From NCBI GenBank assembly GCA_023432225.1, contig JAEYUW010000029.1, forward strand, positions 51,302 to 115,301: DNA of 64,000 bases, written 5' to 3'. Position numbers and translations under genes: made by a program. This stretch comes from Verrucomicrobiota bacterium (lineage in GTDB: Bacteria; Verrucomicrobiota; Verrucomicrobiia; Opitutales; Opitutaceae). Shown piece by piece: positions 1-8,326 of the stretch (the stretch's first letter is position 1; the number at the start of each line of letters is the position of its first letter). The notes below the pieces were generated by a model. That model was not told where the DNA came from. It did not search any database and was given only the letters and a program-made list of their open reading frames with translations.

Positions 1-37
1 CGAGGAGGACGTCGGATGCGGGCGGAACAGCGTTCAC
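1..37 (-). CDS. 5' end of the next gene of a sugar ABC transporter operon (partial)
   Basis: A GTG at 37 overlaps the TGA stop of the DUF2291 gene by four bases, the usual sign of translational coupling. Only twelve codons (VNAVPPASDVLL) are inside the window, so no domain can be seen. DUF2291 genes commonly neighbour sugar ABC transporter genes, so the ATP-binding subunit is the likeliest identity, by inference from context only. Confidence 0.4.
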   Translation of the reverse strand, partial: MNAVPPASDVLL

Positions 38-708
38 CGCTTCACCTCGGCTTGAATGGGGATGAACGTCAGCAGCGGCGCGCCGGCGGCCGGGAGCGTT
101 TCCGGCGCTTCGGCGCAGCCGGCGATTGTGATCGTGGCGCCGACGGCGATGCCCGCCTTCAGCGACGGCTGCACTTGCTGCTCGACGAGCCGGTTCAGCT
201 CGGCGGAGAGCGCGTTGAACTCAGCGAGGCCCGGCACTTGGTTGACTTCCAGCAGCCCGCAACCGTCGCGGAGCACGTTGCCGAAAACCGGGCCGGTGCG
301 CACGGCAACGATCTGGCCATCGACCTCGAGCAGGACGCGACTGCGCTCCACGGCGGTAACGCGACCGGTGCCGCGCACAAAGTAGTAAGCGGCGTGACCG
401 AGGCCGACGCGTCGCGCGTGTTGCTGCAATGCCATCAGCGGGTCGCGGCGCAGGTCGACGAGCAACGGCGCCAGCTCGGGCACGCGCGCGGCCGCCGGCA
501 GGAGCTTGGCCGTCCAGAATTCCGCCGCGAAGGCGGCCGGCTCAAACGCACTCGAGGTCGCCGCGATCGCCGCGGACGCCGATGCGCGCTTCGAGACCAC
601 GCGGAAGGGCGGATAGAGGACGAGCAGCCCGACCAGGACGACGCTCGCCGCCAGCCACGGCCAGCGGACCGGAGCACGGCGCGGAGCGGAGGTTTCGGCA
701 GTGGGCAT
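34..708 (-). CDS. DUF2291 family periplasmic/membrane-anchored protein
   Basis: A 224-residue protein with one N-terminal hydrophobic segment at about residues 16-35, which is a signal anchor or uncleaved signal, followed by a soluble region that should lie in the periplasm. The length and the pattern of a small anchored protein with a C-terminal beta-rich part (GTGRVTAVERSRVLLEVDGQ and onward) fit DUF2291. This family has no known biochemical role but is repeatedly found in ribose- or xylose-type ABC transporter operons. Here it lies 98 bp downstream of an RbsB-like binding protein and overlaps the start of the following gene, so it belongs to that operon. The family assignment is from remembered family pattern. 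A role in transporter assembly or substrate handling is inference. Confidence 0.75.
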   Translation of the reverse strand: MPTAETSAPRRAPVRWPWLAASVVLVGLLVLYPPFRVVSKRASASAAIAATSSAFEPAAFAAEFWTAKLLPAAARVPELAPLLVDLRRDPLMALQQHARRVGLGHAAYYFVRGTGRVTAVERSRVLLEVDGQIVAVRTGPVFGNVLRDGCGLLEVNQVPGLAEFNALSAELNRLVEQQVQPSLKAGIAVGATITIAGCAEAPETLPAAGAPLLTFIPIQAEVKR

Positions 709-806
709 GAATTCAGCGGCAGTGGGTCAGCGCGCTGGCGCGCACCCGAGCGGCGCCCGCGAGCGGGCTGTCCACGTTGGGAGCGACCGCCGGAGATCCA
801 TTGCTT

Positions 807-1790
807 TCAGGGCTTGCGGCCGTAGTCGCCGAACTTGTGGACGGTTTCGCGGTTCACGAGTTCGACCGCGACCGGGATGCGCTGCGGAAAGTTGCGTTCG
901 CCTTTGAGGTATTTGTCGGCGTTCTCAGCGGCGGTGCGCGCCATGGTCTTCGGGAACTGCATGACGGTGGCGGCGATCTTGCCGTCGGCGACGGCTTTCA
1001 CGACGTCGTCGGCGCCATCGAAGCCAAAGACCTTCACCTTGTCGGCCTTGCCGGCCGCGAGCAGCGCCTGGTAAGCGCCCATCGCCATGGCGTCGTTGCC
1101 GCAGAAAACCGCATCAATGTCGGGATTGGCCTGGAGGATCGCCTCGAGGACCTCAAGGGCCTTGGTGCGATCGAAATCGGCGCTCTGCTGCGCCACCATT
1201 TTCAGGCCGGGAAAGCGATCAACGACGGAGTGAAAACCCTTCGAGCGGTTCCACGTGTTGGTGTCGGCAACGAGGCCGAGGAGTTCGACATATTTGCCTT
1301 CTTCCCCCACCTGCTCGACGAAGTATTGGCCGAGCGCGACGCAGCCGGAGTAGTTGTCGGAGAGAATCTGGGAGACCGCGGCGTCGTTGGCCTCGATTTC
1401 GCGATCCATGCAGAAGACCGGAATGCCGGCGGCCTTCGCCCGGCGGACGTTGGCGATGGAGCCTTTGGCGTCGGTGCAGTTGAAGAGCACGGCGCCGTAG
1501 CCGGAAGCGATGAGGTTATCGAAATGCTGCGATTCCTTCGCCGGGTCGTTCTGCGAGTCGAAGATCACGGCCTCGTAGCCGAGCTCCTTGGCGCGATCGC
1601 GCGCGTTTTCCGCGAGCACGACAAACCAGGGGTTGTTGAGCGTGGAAACGACGACCGCTACGCGACGGGATTTTGCCGCGGGCGCAGCGACATCGCCGCC
1701 AGCGGACGCGGCGGAAGGTTTGCACGCAGTGAGGACGAGGCTCGCGAGAACCGGAATGATCGCCAAAACGCGGAGCAGAGTGTGCTTCAT
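807..1790 (-). CDS. sugar ABC transporter substrate-binding lipoprotein (RbsB-like)
   Basis: A 327-residue periplasmic binding protein of the ribose/galactose class. A lipoprotein signal peptide ends in LTAC with the lipidated Cys at residue 23. The mature part begins RVAVVVSTLNNPWFVVLAEN, the typical first strand and sugar-contact loop of family 4 (Peripla_BP_4) proteins. Further family signatures are FDSQNDPAKE, DAVFCGNDAMAMGAYQAL and KVFGFDGADD. The protein captures a sugar in the periplasm and delivers it to a membrane permease, which is not in this window. It is the first gene of the minus-strand transporter operon, followed by the DUF2291 gene. Substrate specificity cannot be read from the sequence. 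Ribose or a related monosaccharide is the family default. Confidence 0.9.
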   Translation of the reverse strand: MKHTLLRVLAIIPVLASLVLTACKPSAASAGGDVAAPAAKSRRVAVVVSTLNNPWFVVLAENARDRAKELGYEAVIFDSQNDPAKESQHFDNLIASGYGAVLFNCTDAKGSIANVRRAKAAGIPVFCMDREIEANDAAVSQILSDNYSGCVALGQYFVEQVGEEGKYVELLGLVADTNTWNRSKGFHSVVDRFPGLKMVAQQSADFDRTKALEVLEAILQANPDIDAVFCGNDAMAMGAYQALLAAGKADKVKVFGFDGADDVVKAVADGKIAATVMQFPKTMARTAAENADKYLKGERNFPQRIPVAVELVNRETVHKFGDYGRKP

Positions 1791-2137
1791 GGGGGACAGG
1801 GGGGAAGCGCACCCGCAGGACTAGAGCGAGCGCGACGGGGAAACAAGATCAGCAGCAATGAACGTCAGGGCCTCGCGGCTGAGTTGGGGTGAGGCCATGG
1901 CCGCTCATCTCACATTCTAGCAGAACCGCATCGGGAAATTCTTCGCCTGTTTCCGCACAATTACATCCGATCCTAAGGTTGCAACGCCTCCGGCCCGCGG
2001 AGCTGAACAGCCGGGCGGCACGCGAGCGTGGCGAGTGCCCGCGAGCCTCATCCGCAACGATGCGCGCATTTCGCCCGTGGGCCTCGCCGGCTTTTTTGTT
2101 GGCCGGTCACGGTGGCCAGTCGCTATCTCAAGCCGCG
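1791..2137. other. divergent intergenic region
   Basis: A 347-bp gap between the divergently transcribed RbsB-like gene and the DUF4450 gene, which must hold the promoters of both. No convincing -35/-10 pair, operator dyad or RNA structure was recognised. An open frame continues upstream of the chosen DUF4450 start, but its translation has no protein-like character. Confidence 0.5.
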
Positions 2138-5100
2138 ATGTTTCGCCCCTTGGTCACCCTGCTCGCGCTCACCGGCGCGACATCCCTTGCTCCGGCTCAA
2201 ACCGTCCCCGCCGCTCGCTCCGGCCAGGAACTGCGTCCCAACCTCACCGGCGCCATCGCGCGCCCGCTGCGCTATCGGCCCGACGGCGGCGAGTTCGTCA
2301 TCGTCAACGGCACCGAGCGCTTCAACCGCCCACTCTACGGCGGCGCGAGCGCGTTTCGCGCCGATGCCGGTGACCGACCGGAATTCTCGCTCTATCTTCC
2401 CGGCCGCGGCGGCGTTCTCCGTCTCGCCCTCCGCACGGCCGAGGGCTGGAAATGGCTCACCGACACCGCGCAGATCACCGCGCGCTACCGCGACGGCACG
2501 ATGGTCCACGAAATCCGTGACCCGGAGCTCGGCGACGGCACGTTGACGCTCACCGCACTGGTGCCGAAATTTTCCGAAGCTCTCCTGGTGCGCGCCGAGC
2601 TGCGCAACACCCGCGCGCTCGAACTCGCGGCGGTCTACGGCGGCCTCACCGGCGAACGCGGCCGGCGCGACGGCGACCTCGGCACCGAATCCGAGCCCAT
2701 CCGCGACTATTTCCGTTTTCTGCCGGAACATTGCCGCGGCAACACCGTTGCCCTCAACGACAGCGGTTTCACCGTCACAGCCCCCAAAGGCTCCGTCGCG
2801 CTCTCGCTGTCCACCTACGCGAACTTCGATCTGGCCGACGCCACCCGCGACTCGCTCGATGCGTTGCTGGCCCCCTCGCCCACTCCCGCCTTGCCGGTCG
2901 GCTTCGCGCGTTTTCCGCTGAATCAGGATCGTCCCACGATCCTCGTCCTGCAGCGCCGCGGTAACGGCGAATCCCCGCTCGCCCGCGAGGCCCTGCCGAC
3001 GCTCTTCGCCGAGGCGCAGGCCCAACTCGCCGCCATCGCCCGCCGCGTCACCATCGAGACGCCCGATCCGTTCCTGGATGCGATGCTGCCGGCGCTGAAC
3101 ATCGCCGCCGACGCCGTGTGGGACGATCGTCAAAGCGCCTTCCTCCACGGAGCCGTGGCGTGGCGCATGCGTCTGCTCGGCTGGCGCGTCGGCTACGCCG
3201 GCGATGTCCTCGGCTGGTCCGACCGCACGCGCGCGCACTTCGACGGCTACGCCGCCAAGCAAAACACCTCGCCCGTCCCCGCGCAGCTGCCCGCCGCGGA
3301 AGCCGCCGCCAATCTCGCCCGCAACGAGACCGCGCTGCACTCCAACGGCGATCTCACGAACTCGCACTACGACATGAACCTCGTGGCGCTCGACACGATT
3401 TTCCGCCACCTGCGCTGGACCGGCGACCTCGCCTACGCCCGAAAAATCTGGCCGGTGATCGAGCGCTCGCTCGCGTGGGAACGCCGGCTGTTCCGCCGCG
3501 AATTCGGCCGCGAGAAGCTTCCGCTCTACGAAGCTTACGCCGCGATCTGGGCCAGCGACGACCTCACTTACTCCGGCGGCGGCGCCACGCACGCGACGGC
3601 CTACAATCTCCTGCATCACCGCGAAGCCGCCCGCCTCGCGCGCCTGCTCGGCCTCGATCCGGCGCCATTCGAGACCGAGGCCACGCTCATCGAACGCGGC
3701 TTGCAGCAACACCTCTGGCTCGACCGCGAAGGGTGGTTCGCCGAATCGCGCGATCTGCTCGGCCTCCAGCGCCCGCGCGCAGCCACCGCCGCGTGGACGG
3801 TTTACCACGCCGTCGACTCCCAGGCCTGCACACCGCTCCAAGCCTGGCAACTCGCCCGCTACGCCGACTCGGCGCTGCCGCGCTTCCCGCTCACCGGCCC
3901 CGGCGTTCCACCCGGCACGCACACCATCGCGACCACCAACTGGATGCCCTACACGTGGTCGATCAACAATGTGGTCTTCGCCGAGTCCACGCACACCGCG
4001 CTCGCACTCTGGCAAGCCGGCCGCACCGACGCCGCCAATCGCCTCTTCAAGGGCGCCGTGCTCGACAGCCTCTACCTCGGGGCGTGTCCCGGCAACATCG
4101 GCATGGCCACCGGCCTCGACGTTTACCGCCGCGAGTCGCAACGCGATTTCGGCGACGCGATCGGCGTCGCCTCGCGCGCGCTCCTCGAAGGTTTGTTCGG
4201 CCTCCATCCCGATCTGCTCGCGAGCGAAGTCGTCGCGCGTCCGGGTTTTCCCGCCGACTGGGATCGCGCCCGCCTGCGGCACCCGCAGCTGGAATTCTCG
4301 TTCGCCCGCCGCGGCGCCACGGACCTTTACGAGCTCGACGCTCGATTCGCCAAACCGACCGCGTTTCGCCTCCAGGTGCCCGCCCGCGCCGGCAACGCCC
4401 GCGTCACTCTGAACGGCCAACCGATCGAGTGGCGCGCGCTCTCCGACAGCGTCGGCGAACCGCGCATCGAGATCCGCGCTCCCGCGGCCGAAAAATTCAC
4501 CGTCGTCATCGAATGGATCGGCACGCCGCCGCCGCCCCGGCCCGCACCGCACGTCCTCGCGCGCGACGCCGCGCTCGAGCTCGATCTCGGCGCGCGCATC
4601 GCGGAATTCGCCGATCCGCAAGGCGCGCTCGCCGACGTCTCGCTCGCCAACTCGCAACTGCGCGGACGCGCCGCCGGCCTCGCCGGCTCCCGCACGGTGT
4701 TCGCGCGGATCGAACACGGCGCCCTGCGCTGGTGGCAACCGATCGAATTCGAAATCCGCGAAGAGACCGCTGCTCCGGCGATCGTTTTCACGACCGATTG
4801 GAAAACGCCGCTCGCCGCGCCGGAGAAACTCGAACCGGTTGCGCTCGCGCCGCTCTTCAACGACCGCGTCGCGGAACTTTTCCGCCACGACTACCTCGCG
4901 CCGCGCTCGCCCTTCACGTCGCTCGCGCTCGCGCGCAACGGCTACGGCACGTGGACGCATCCGAACGGCACCTTCGCACTCGACGATTCCGGCCTCCGCG
5001 CCGTCGCCGCCGCGCAAGACAACCGACTCACGCTGCCGAACGGCGTGCCGCTCGCCACGCCGGGCCTGCCCGACGCGCCGAATATCGCGTTCGTTTCCCA

Positions 5101-5545
5101 GTGGGACAACTTCCCGCGCCAGCTCACCGCGCCGCTCACGGGTCACGCCCGCAAACTCTACTTGCTCATGGCCGGCTCGACCTGGGCGATGCAAAGCCGC
5201 GTCGACAACGGCGAACTCGTCGTCACCTACCGCGACGGCACGACAACCCGCCTCGCGCTCGAGAACCCGACGACGTGGTGGCCGATCGATCAGGATTATT
5301 TCATCGACGACTTCTCGTTCTCACGCCCCGGCGGCCTGCCGCTGCGCGTCGACCTGAAGAGCGGCGCCGTGCGCGTGCTCGATCCGGTCACGTTCAAAGG
5401 CCAAGGCCGCACCGTGCCCGGCGGCGCCGCGACCGTGCTCGACCTCACGCTCGATCCGACCAAGGAACTGCAGTCGCTCACCGTCCGCGCCCTCGCCAAC
5501 GACGTCGTGATCGGCCTGATTAGCGCGACGCTCGAGCGGCCTTGA
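2138..5545 (+). CDS. secreted DUF4450 domain protein
   Basis: A protein of 1135 residues starting at the ATG at 2138. This start gives a clean signal peptide (MFRPLVTLLALTGATSLAPAQ), whereas the upstream in-frame extension is not protein-like. Residues about 42-69 carry the segment RPLRYRPDGGEF ... GTERFNRPLYGG that marks DUF4450 proteins of Bacteroidota and Verrucomicrobiota. The central part (residues about 300-700) is rich in Trp and aromatic helices, with a shape resembling alpha/alpha-barrel glycosidases. The last 400 residues look like beta-sandwich modules. It is probably an exported carbohydrate-active enzyme, but no catalytic residues can be named. It stands alone next to a divergent sugar transporter. 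The reverse strand is open for long stretches because of codon bias and is not a gene. Confidence 0.8.
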   Translation: MFRPLVTLLALTGATSLAPAQTVPAARSGQELRPNLTGAIARPLRYRPDGGEFVIVNGTERFNRPLYGGASAFRADAGDRPEFSLYLPGRGGVLRLALRTAEGWKWLTDTAQITARYRDGTMVHEIRDPELGDGTLTLTALVPKFSEALLVRAELRNTRALELAAVYGGLTGERGRRDGDLGTESEPIRDYFRFLPEHCRGNTVALNDSGFTVTAPKGSVALSLSTYANFDLADATRDSLDALLAPSPTPALPVGFARFPLNQDRPTILVLQRRGNGESPLAREALPTLFAEAQAQLAAIARRVTIETPDPFLDAMLPALNIAADAVWDDRQSAFLHGAVAWRMRLLGWRVGYAGDVLGWSDRTRAHFDGYAAKQNTSPVPAQLPAAEAAANLARNETALHSNGDLTNSHYDMNLVALDTIFRHLRWTGDLAYARKIWPVIERSLAWERRLFRREFGREKLPLYEAYAAIWASDDLTYSGGGATHATAYNLLHHREAARLARLLGLDPAPFETEATLIERGLQQHLWLDREGWFAESRDLLGLQRPRAATAAWTVYHAVDSQACTPLQAWQLARYADSALPRFPLTGPGVPPGTHTIATTNWMPYTWSINNVVFAESTHTALALWQAGRTDAANRLFKGAVLDSLYLGACPGNIGMATGLDVYRRESQRDFGDAIGVASRALLEGLFGLHPDLLASEVVARPGFPADWDRARLRHPQLEFSFARRGATDLYELDARFAKPTAFRLQVPARAGNARVTLNGQPIEWRALSDSVGEPRIEIRAPAAEKFTVVIEWIGTPPPPRPAPHVLARDAALELDLGARIAEFADPQGALADVSLANSQLRGRAAGLAGSRTVFARIEHGALRWWQPIEFEIREETAAPAIVFTTDWKTPLAAPEKLEPVALAPLFNDRVAELFRHDYLAPRSPFTSLALARNGYGTWTHPNGTFALDDSGLRAVAAAQDNRLTLPNGVPLATPGLPDAPNIAFVSQWDNFPRQLTAPLTGHARKLYLLMAGSTWAMQSRVDNGELVVTYRDGTTTRLALENPTTWWPIDQDYFIDDFSFSRPGGLPLRVDLKSGAVRVLDPVTFKGQGRTVPGGAATVLDLTLDPTKELQSLTVRALANDVVIGLISATLERP

Positions 5546-5590
5546 TTTCGCCGCTTGGCCCAGCGCCGGTTCTGGCTTTCGTGGCCCGCC

Positions 5591-6286
5591 ATGTGCACGC
5601 GCTACTCCCTGCATAACCTCGAGGCCCTGCAGCGCGCGCTGCAAAAACTCGGCCTCAAGGCGCCGGCGCAGCTCCGAACCATCTACAACGCCACGCTCAC
5701 CACGCGCCTGCCCGCGATCACGAAGCGCAAAGGTGCCGTCGCGCTCGAGCCCCTCGCCTTCGGCACGCTCCTTCCGCCCAAGGCGCCCGACGAGAAACCC
5801 CTCCTGCTCGCGAACGCCCGCGCCGAAACGCTGCTCGCCCGCGCCACGTTCAAGGACGCCGTGCAACACCGCCGCTGCCTCGTCCCCGCCGACGGATTCT
5901 ACGAATGGGAAAAACAGGGCCAGGCGCGCCAGCCGCACTATTTCTACCGCCGCGACGGCGCCCCGTTTTTCTTTGCCGGTCTGTGGCGCCCCGAAACGCC
6001 GATCTCGCCGCCGGCATTCGTCATCGTCACGACGTCGCCGAACAAGCTGCTCGCGCCGATCCACGACCGCATGCCCGTGATCCTTGGCGACGACGACCGG
6101 GCGACCGAGTGGCTCGGCGACGAACCGCTGCCACCCGCGCGCCTCGAAGCGCTCTGCACGCCCTTTCCCGCGGCGGCCATGCAATCGCATCGCGTCCATC
6201 CGCGGATGAACAGCGCGCGCCACGAAGCGCCCGACTGCATCGCCCCGTTCACGCCGCCGCCGCCCGAGCGCGAGTTGTTCGACTGA
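5591..6286 (+). CDS. SOS response-associated peptidase (SRAP; YedK/HMCES type)
   Basis: A 231-residue SRAP protein. The family forms a thiazolidine cross-link with abasic sites in single-stranded DNA through its N-terminal Cys, protecting the lesion. The ATG at 5591 places Cys at position 2 (MCTRYSLHN), as the mechanism requires after Met removal; the longer open frame would not. Other active-site positions are present: N75 in LANARAETL, E105 in RRCLVPADGFYEWE, and H158 in PIHDRMPVIL. The third residue is Thr where most members have Gly. The gene starts 46 bp after the DUF4450 gene and is followed by repeat-rich DNA. No LexA-type operator was recognised. Confidence 0.93.
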   Translation: MCTRYSLHNLEALQRALQKLGLKAPAQLRTIYNATLTTRLPAITKRKGAVALEPLAFGTLLPPKAPDEKPLLLANARAETLLARATFKDAVQHRRCLVPADGFYEWEKQGQARQPHYFYRRDGAPFFFAGLWRPETPISPPAFVIVTTSPNKLLAPIHDRMPVILGDDDRATEWLGDEPLPPARLEALCTPFPAAAMQSHRVHPRMNSARHEAPDCIAPFTPPPPERELFD

Positions 6287-6300
6287 GCGTTTTCGCAGTG

Positions 6301-6330
6301 AGGTGGAACGCGTTGACCTCAACGCGTTCT
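6301..6330. repeat. GTGG-headed REP palindrome, copy 1
   Basis: The hairpin AACGCGTTGA-cc-TCAACGCGTT preceded by GTGG. The same palindrome recurs at 41312-41392 and 53301-53334, with a diverged form at 13770-13820. Confidence 0.85.
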
Positions 6331-6407
6331 CGCTCGAGCGCGTGGCGATCGACGCGCCCCGTTCGACCAAGGCACTACCTCGGGTATTTCACCACATCGC
6401 CCGCAGA

Positions 6408-6468
6408 GTAGCGGAAAACGGGAGTTTTTCGCTCGCGCGAACAACGAAACGCTTACGCGTTCCGCTAC
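6408..6468. repeat. GTAG...CTAC palindromic element
   Basis: Begins GTAGCGGAA and ends TTCCGCTAC, about 61 bp, with inner short stems. It has the same termini and nearly the same length as the two elements flanking cbiX (25155-25216 and 26201-26262), but a diverged interior. Confidence 0.75.
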
Positions 6469-6565
6469 CGCGCCCCGCGCCTCACGCCTCACGCCATTTA
6501 TGCTGTGAAATAGGCGCCCCTACGCAGCCCTGCGTATTCCCGCCGACGGCCCGCTCCGTTACGCT

Positions 6566-6692
6566 GCCGCCGTCCAAACCAAGCCTTGGTCGGCGGTCCG
6601 GACACCAACCAACGGCTTTGTCGGCCCGCTACGCGCCGGCAAACCGCAACCATACCGCGGGCCGCCTCGTCAGGGGCGGCCCGCTTATTTTT
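6566..6692 (+). promoter_or_regulatory. pyr operon leader with competing hairpins (candidate attenuator)
   Basis: Three structures can be drawn between the repeats and pyrR. A stable hairpin at 6566-6596 has CCGCC/GGCGG and ACCAAG/CTTGGT stems. CGGCCCGC at 6622-6629 can pair with GCGGGCCG at 6657-6664. GCGGGCCGCC at 6657-6666 can instead pair with GGCGGCCCGC at 6675-6684, followed by a T-run. The second and third structures share the 6657-6664 segment and exclude each other, as in antiterminator/terminator switches. PyrR is known to bind leader RNA and favour termination when UMP is abundant, so autoregulation by attenuation is the natural reading. No exact PyrR-binding loop consensus was recognised. 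Confidence 0.65.
6657..6692 (+). terminator. intrinsic terminator in the pyrR leader
   Basis: A perfect 10-bp GC stem (6657-6666 with 6675-6684) with an 8-nt loop, followed by TTATTTTT. It lies 83 bp upstream of pyrR on the coding strand, so it must be conditional if the operon is expressed from upstream. Confidence 0.8.
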
Positions 6693-6774
6693 CCGCGGAG
6701 CTTCCCTGCTGACGCAGAAATAGTTCCATTCTCAGCTCGACGCGACCGCGCACGCGTCGCAAAACCATGCCTTC

Positions 6775-7347
6775 GTGGGCACACGAAATCTGCACGACGC
6801 CAAACGCATCCGGGAAGCCATCGAAAGCCTCGCGTCGTCCATCGCATCACGCCACCGCGACTCCGCCCGTCTCCTCCTGCTGGGCATCGCCAACGGCGGC
6901 ATCGTCCTCGCCGACCGCCTCGCCCTCGCGCTGAAGCGCCACGGCGTCACCTGCGGGCGCGGCACAATCGACATCTCGTTTCACCGCGACGACATCGGTC
7001 GCCACCCGATCCCCAAGGAATTTTCGCCGACGATCATCCCGCACGACGTCAACGGCGCCACCGTCATCCTCGTCGATGACGTCCTCTACTCCGGCCGCAC
7101 CGTGAAGGCCGCCCTCGACGAACTCTTTGACCACGGCCGTCCGGAAACGGTCGAGCTCGCCGTCCTCGTCGACCGCGGTGGCCGCCGTCTGCCGATGGAG
7201 GCCAACTACCGCGCCCTCACGGTCGAAGCCGCCGAAGGCGAAAAGGTCGTCGTCGAACTCGACGCCCGCGACGCGAACAAAGACGCCGTCCTCGTCCGGT
7301 CGCCCGAGAAAGCGCCCAAACCGGCCAATCAGAAATCCAAAATCTAA
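6775..7347 (+). CDS. pyrR: PyrR: pyrimidine operon regulator / uracil phosphoribosyltransferase
   Basis: A 190-residue type I phosphoribosyltransferase. PyrR binds UMP/UTP and pyr leader RNA to control transcription, and many members also convert uracil plus PRPP to UMP. The PRPP-binding loop is clear at residues 98-110 (ILVDDVLYSGRTV), with LLGIANGGIVLADRLA upstream, as in the family. The start is GTG at 6775; a nearby ATG at 6767 is out of frame. A leader with alternative hairpins lies directly upstream, and pyrB follows after 20 bp. The last dozen residues (APKPANQKSKI) are encoded by an A-rich quasi-repeat of the AATCCAAAATC type that runs past the stop, so the tail may be a late addition. 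Confidence 0.93.
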   Translation: MGTRNLHDAKRIREAIESLASSIASRHRDSARLLLLGIANGGIVLADRLALALKRHGVTCGRGTIDISFHRDDIGRHPIPKEFSPTIIPHDVNGATVILVDDVLYSGRTVKAALDELFDHGRPETVELAVLVDRGGRRLPMEANYRALTVEAAEGEKVVVELDARDANKDAVLVRSPEKAPKPANQKSKI

Positions 7348-7367
7348 AATTCAAAACCCTTCCCGCC

Positions 7368-8312
7368 GTGCCCTGGACGCGAAAACACTTCCTCACCGTC
7401 GAAGATCTCAGCGCCGCCGAGATCGAGCAGGTGCTCGCCACCGCCGGCGCCTTCCGCCGCATCCTCGACCGCCGCGTGAAAAAGGTCCCCGCCCTGCGCG
7501 GCAAGACCATCGTCAACCTCTTCCTCGAACCGAGCACGCGCACCCGCATCTCCTTCGAGATGGCCGCGAAGCTCCTTAGCGCTGAAGTCATCTCCTTCGA
7601 CGCCGACCGCTCCAGCACCACGAAAGGCGAAACGCTCAAGGACACCGCGCTCAACATCCAAGCATTGCACGCCGACATGATCGTCCTGCGCCACTCCGCC
7701 AGTGGCTCGCCGCGTTACCTGAGCGAGCGCCTCGGCATTCCCGTAGTGAACGCCGGCGATGGCGCGCACGAGCACCCGACGCAGGCGATGTTGGACGTGT
7801 TCACGATGCGCCAGCACCTCGGCACCGTGAAGGGCAAGAAGATCGTCATCCTCGGCGACATCCTCTTCAGCCGCGTCGCGCGCTCCGACATCCACGCGCT
7901 GACCAAGCTCGGCGCGAACGTCACAATCGTCGGCCCGTCCACGCTCGTGCCGCACTGGTTCGAACCGCTCGGCGCCACCGTCTCGCACAACCTGCGCGAA
8001 GCCCTCGCCGACGCCGACGTCGTCATGCTCCTCCGCATTCAGCACGAGCGTCAGGCCTCCGGCCTGTTCCCGTCGCTCGGCGAATACACCAGCATGTTCG
8101 GCCTCAACCAGGCGCGCGCCGCCTGGATCAAGCCCGACGCGATCATCATGCACCCGGGCCCGATCAACCGCGGCGTCGAGATCGACAGCGCCCTCGCCGA
8201 CTCAAACCGCAGCGTGATCCTACAACAAGTCACCAACGGCATCGCCGTCCGCATGGCCGTCCTCTACCTCTGCGCCGGCGGCCAACCCGAGCACGTCGCC
8301 CCCGTCGAGTAG
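7368..8312 (+). CDS. pyrB: aspartate carbamoyltransferase catalytic subunit
   Basis: A 314-residue ATCase catalytic chain. It condenses carbamoyl phosphate with L-aspartate, the committed step of pyrimidine synthesis, in the cytoplasm. The carbamoyl phosphate loop FLEPSTRTRISFEMA lies at about residues 52-66, the SSTTKGETLKDT loop follows, and the aspartate-side motif HPGPINRGVEID is near the C-terminus. The start is GTG at 7368, 20 bp after pyrR. No pyrI regulatory chain gene is present, and the neighbouring pyrC is an intact class I enzyme, so a stand-alone trimer or a complex with dihydroorotase are both possible. Confidence 0.95.
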   Translation: MPWTRKHFLTVEDLSAAEIEQVLATAGAFRRILDRRVKKVPALRGKTIVNLFLEPSTRTRISFEMAAKLLSAEVISFDADRSSTTKGETLKDTALNIQALHADMIVLRHSASGSPRYLSERLGIPVVNAGDGAHEHPTQAMLDVFTMRQHLGTVKGKKIVILGDILFSRVARSDIHALTKLGANVTIVGPSTLVPHWFEPLGATVSHNLREALADADVVMLLRIQHERQASGLFPSLGEYTSMFGLNQARAAWIKPDAIIMHPGPINRGVEIDSALADSNRSVILQQVTNGIAVRMAVLYLCAGGQPEHVAPVE

Positions 8313-8326
8313 CATTTCAATTCACG

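Noticed and set aside
2123..5194. A 1023-codon open frame on the minus strand opposite the DUF4450 gene
   Set aside because: Composition is Arg/Gly/Glu-rich with no motif; it mirrors the codon bias of the real plus-strand gene, which has a signal peptide and family motifs.
3118..5523. An 801-codon plus-strand frame inside the DUF4450 gene
   Set aside because: Extreme Arg/Pro/Ala composition in the shifted frame; a shadow of the gene in GC-rich DNA.
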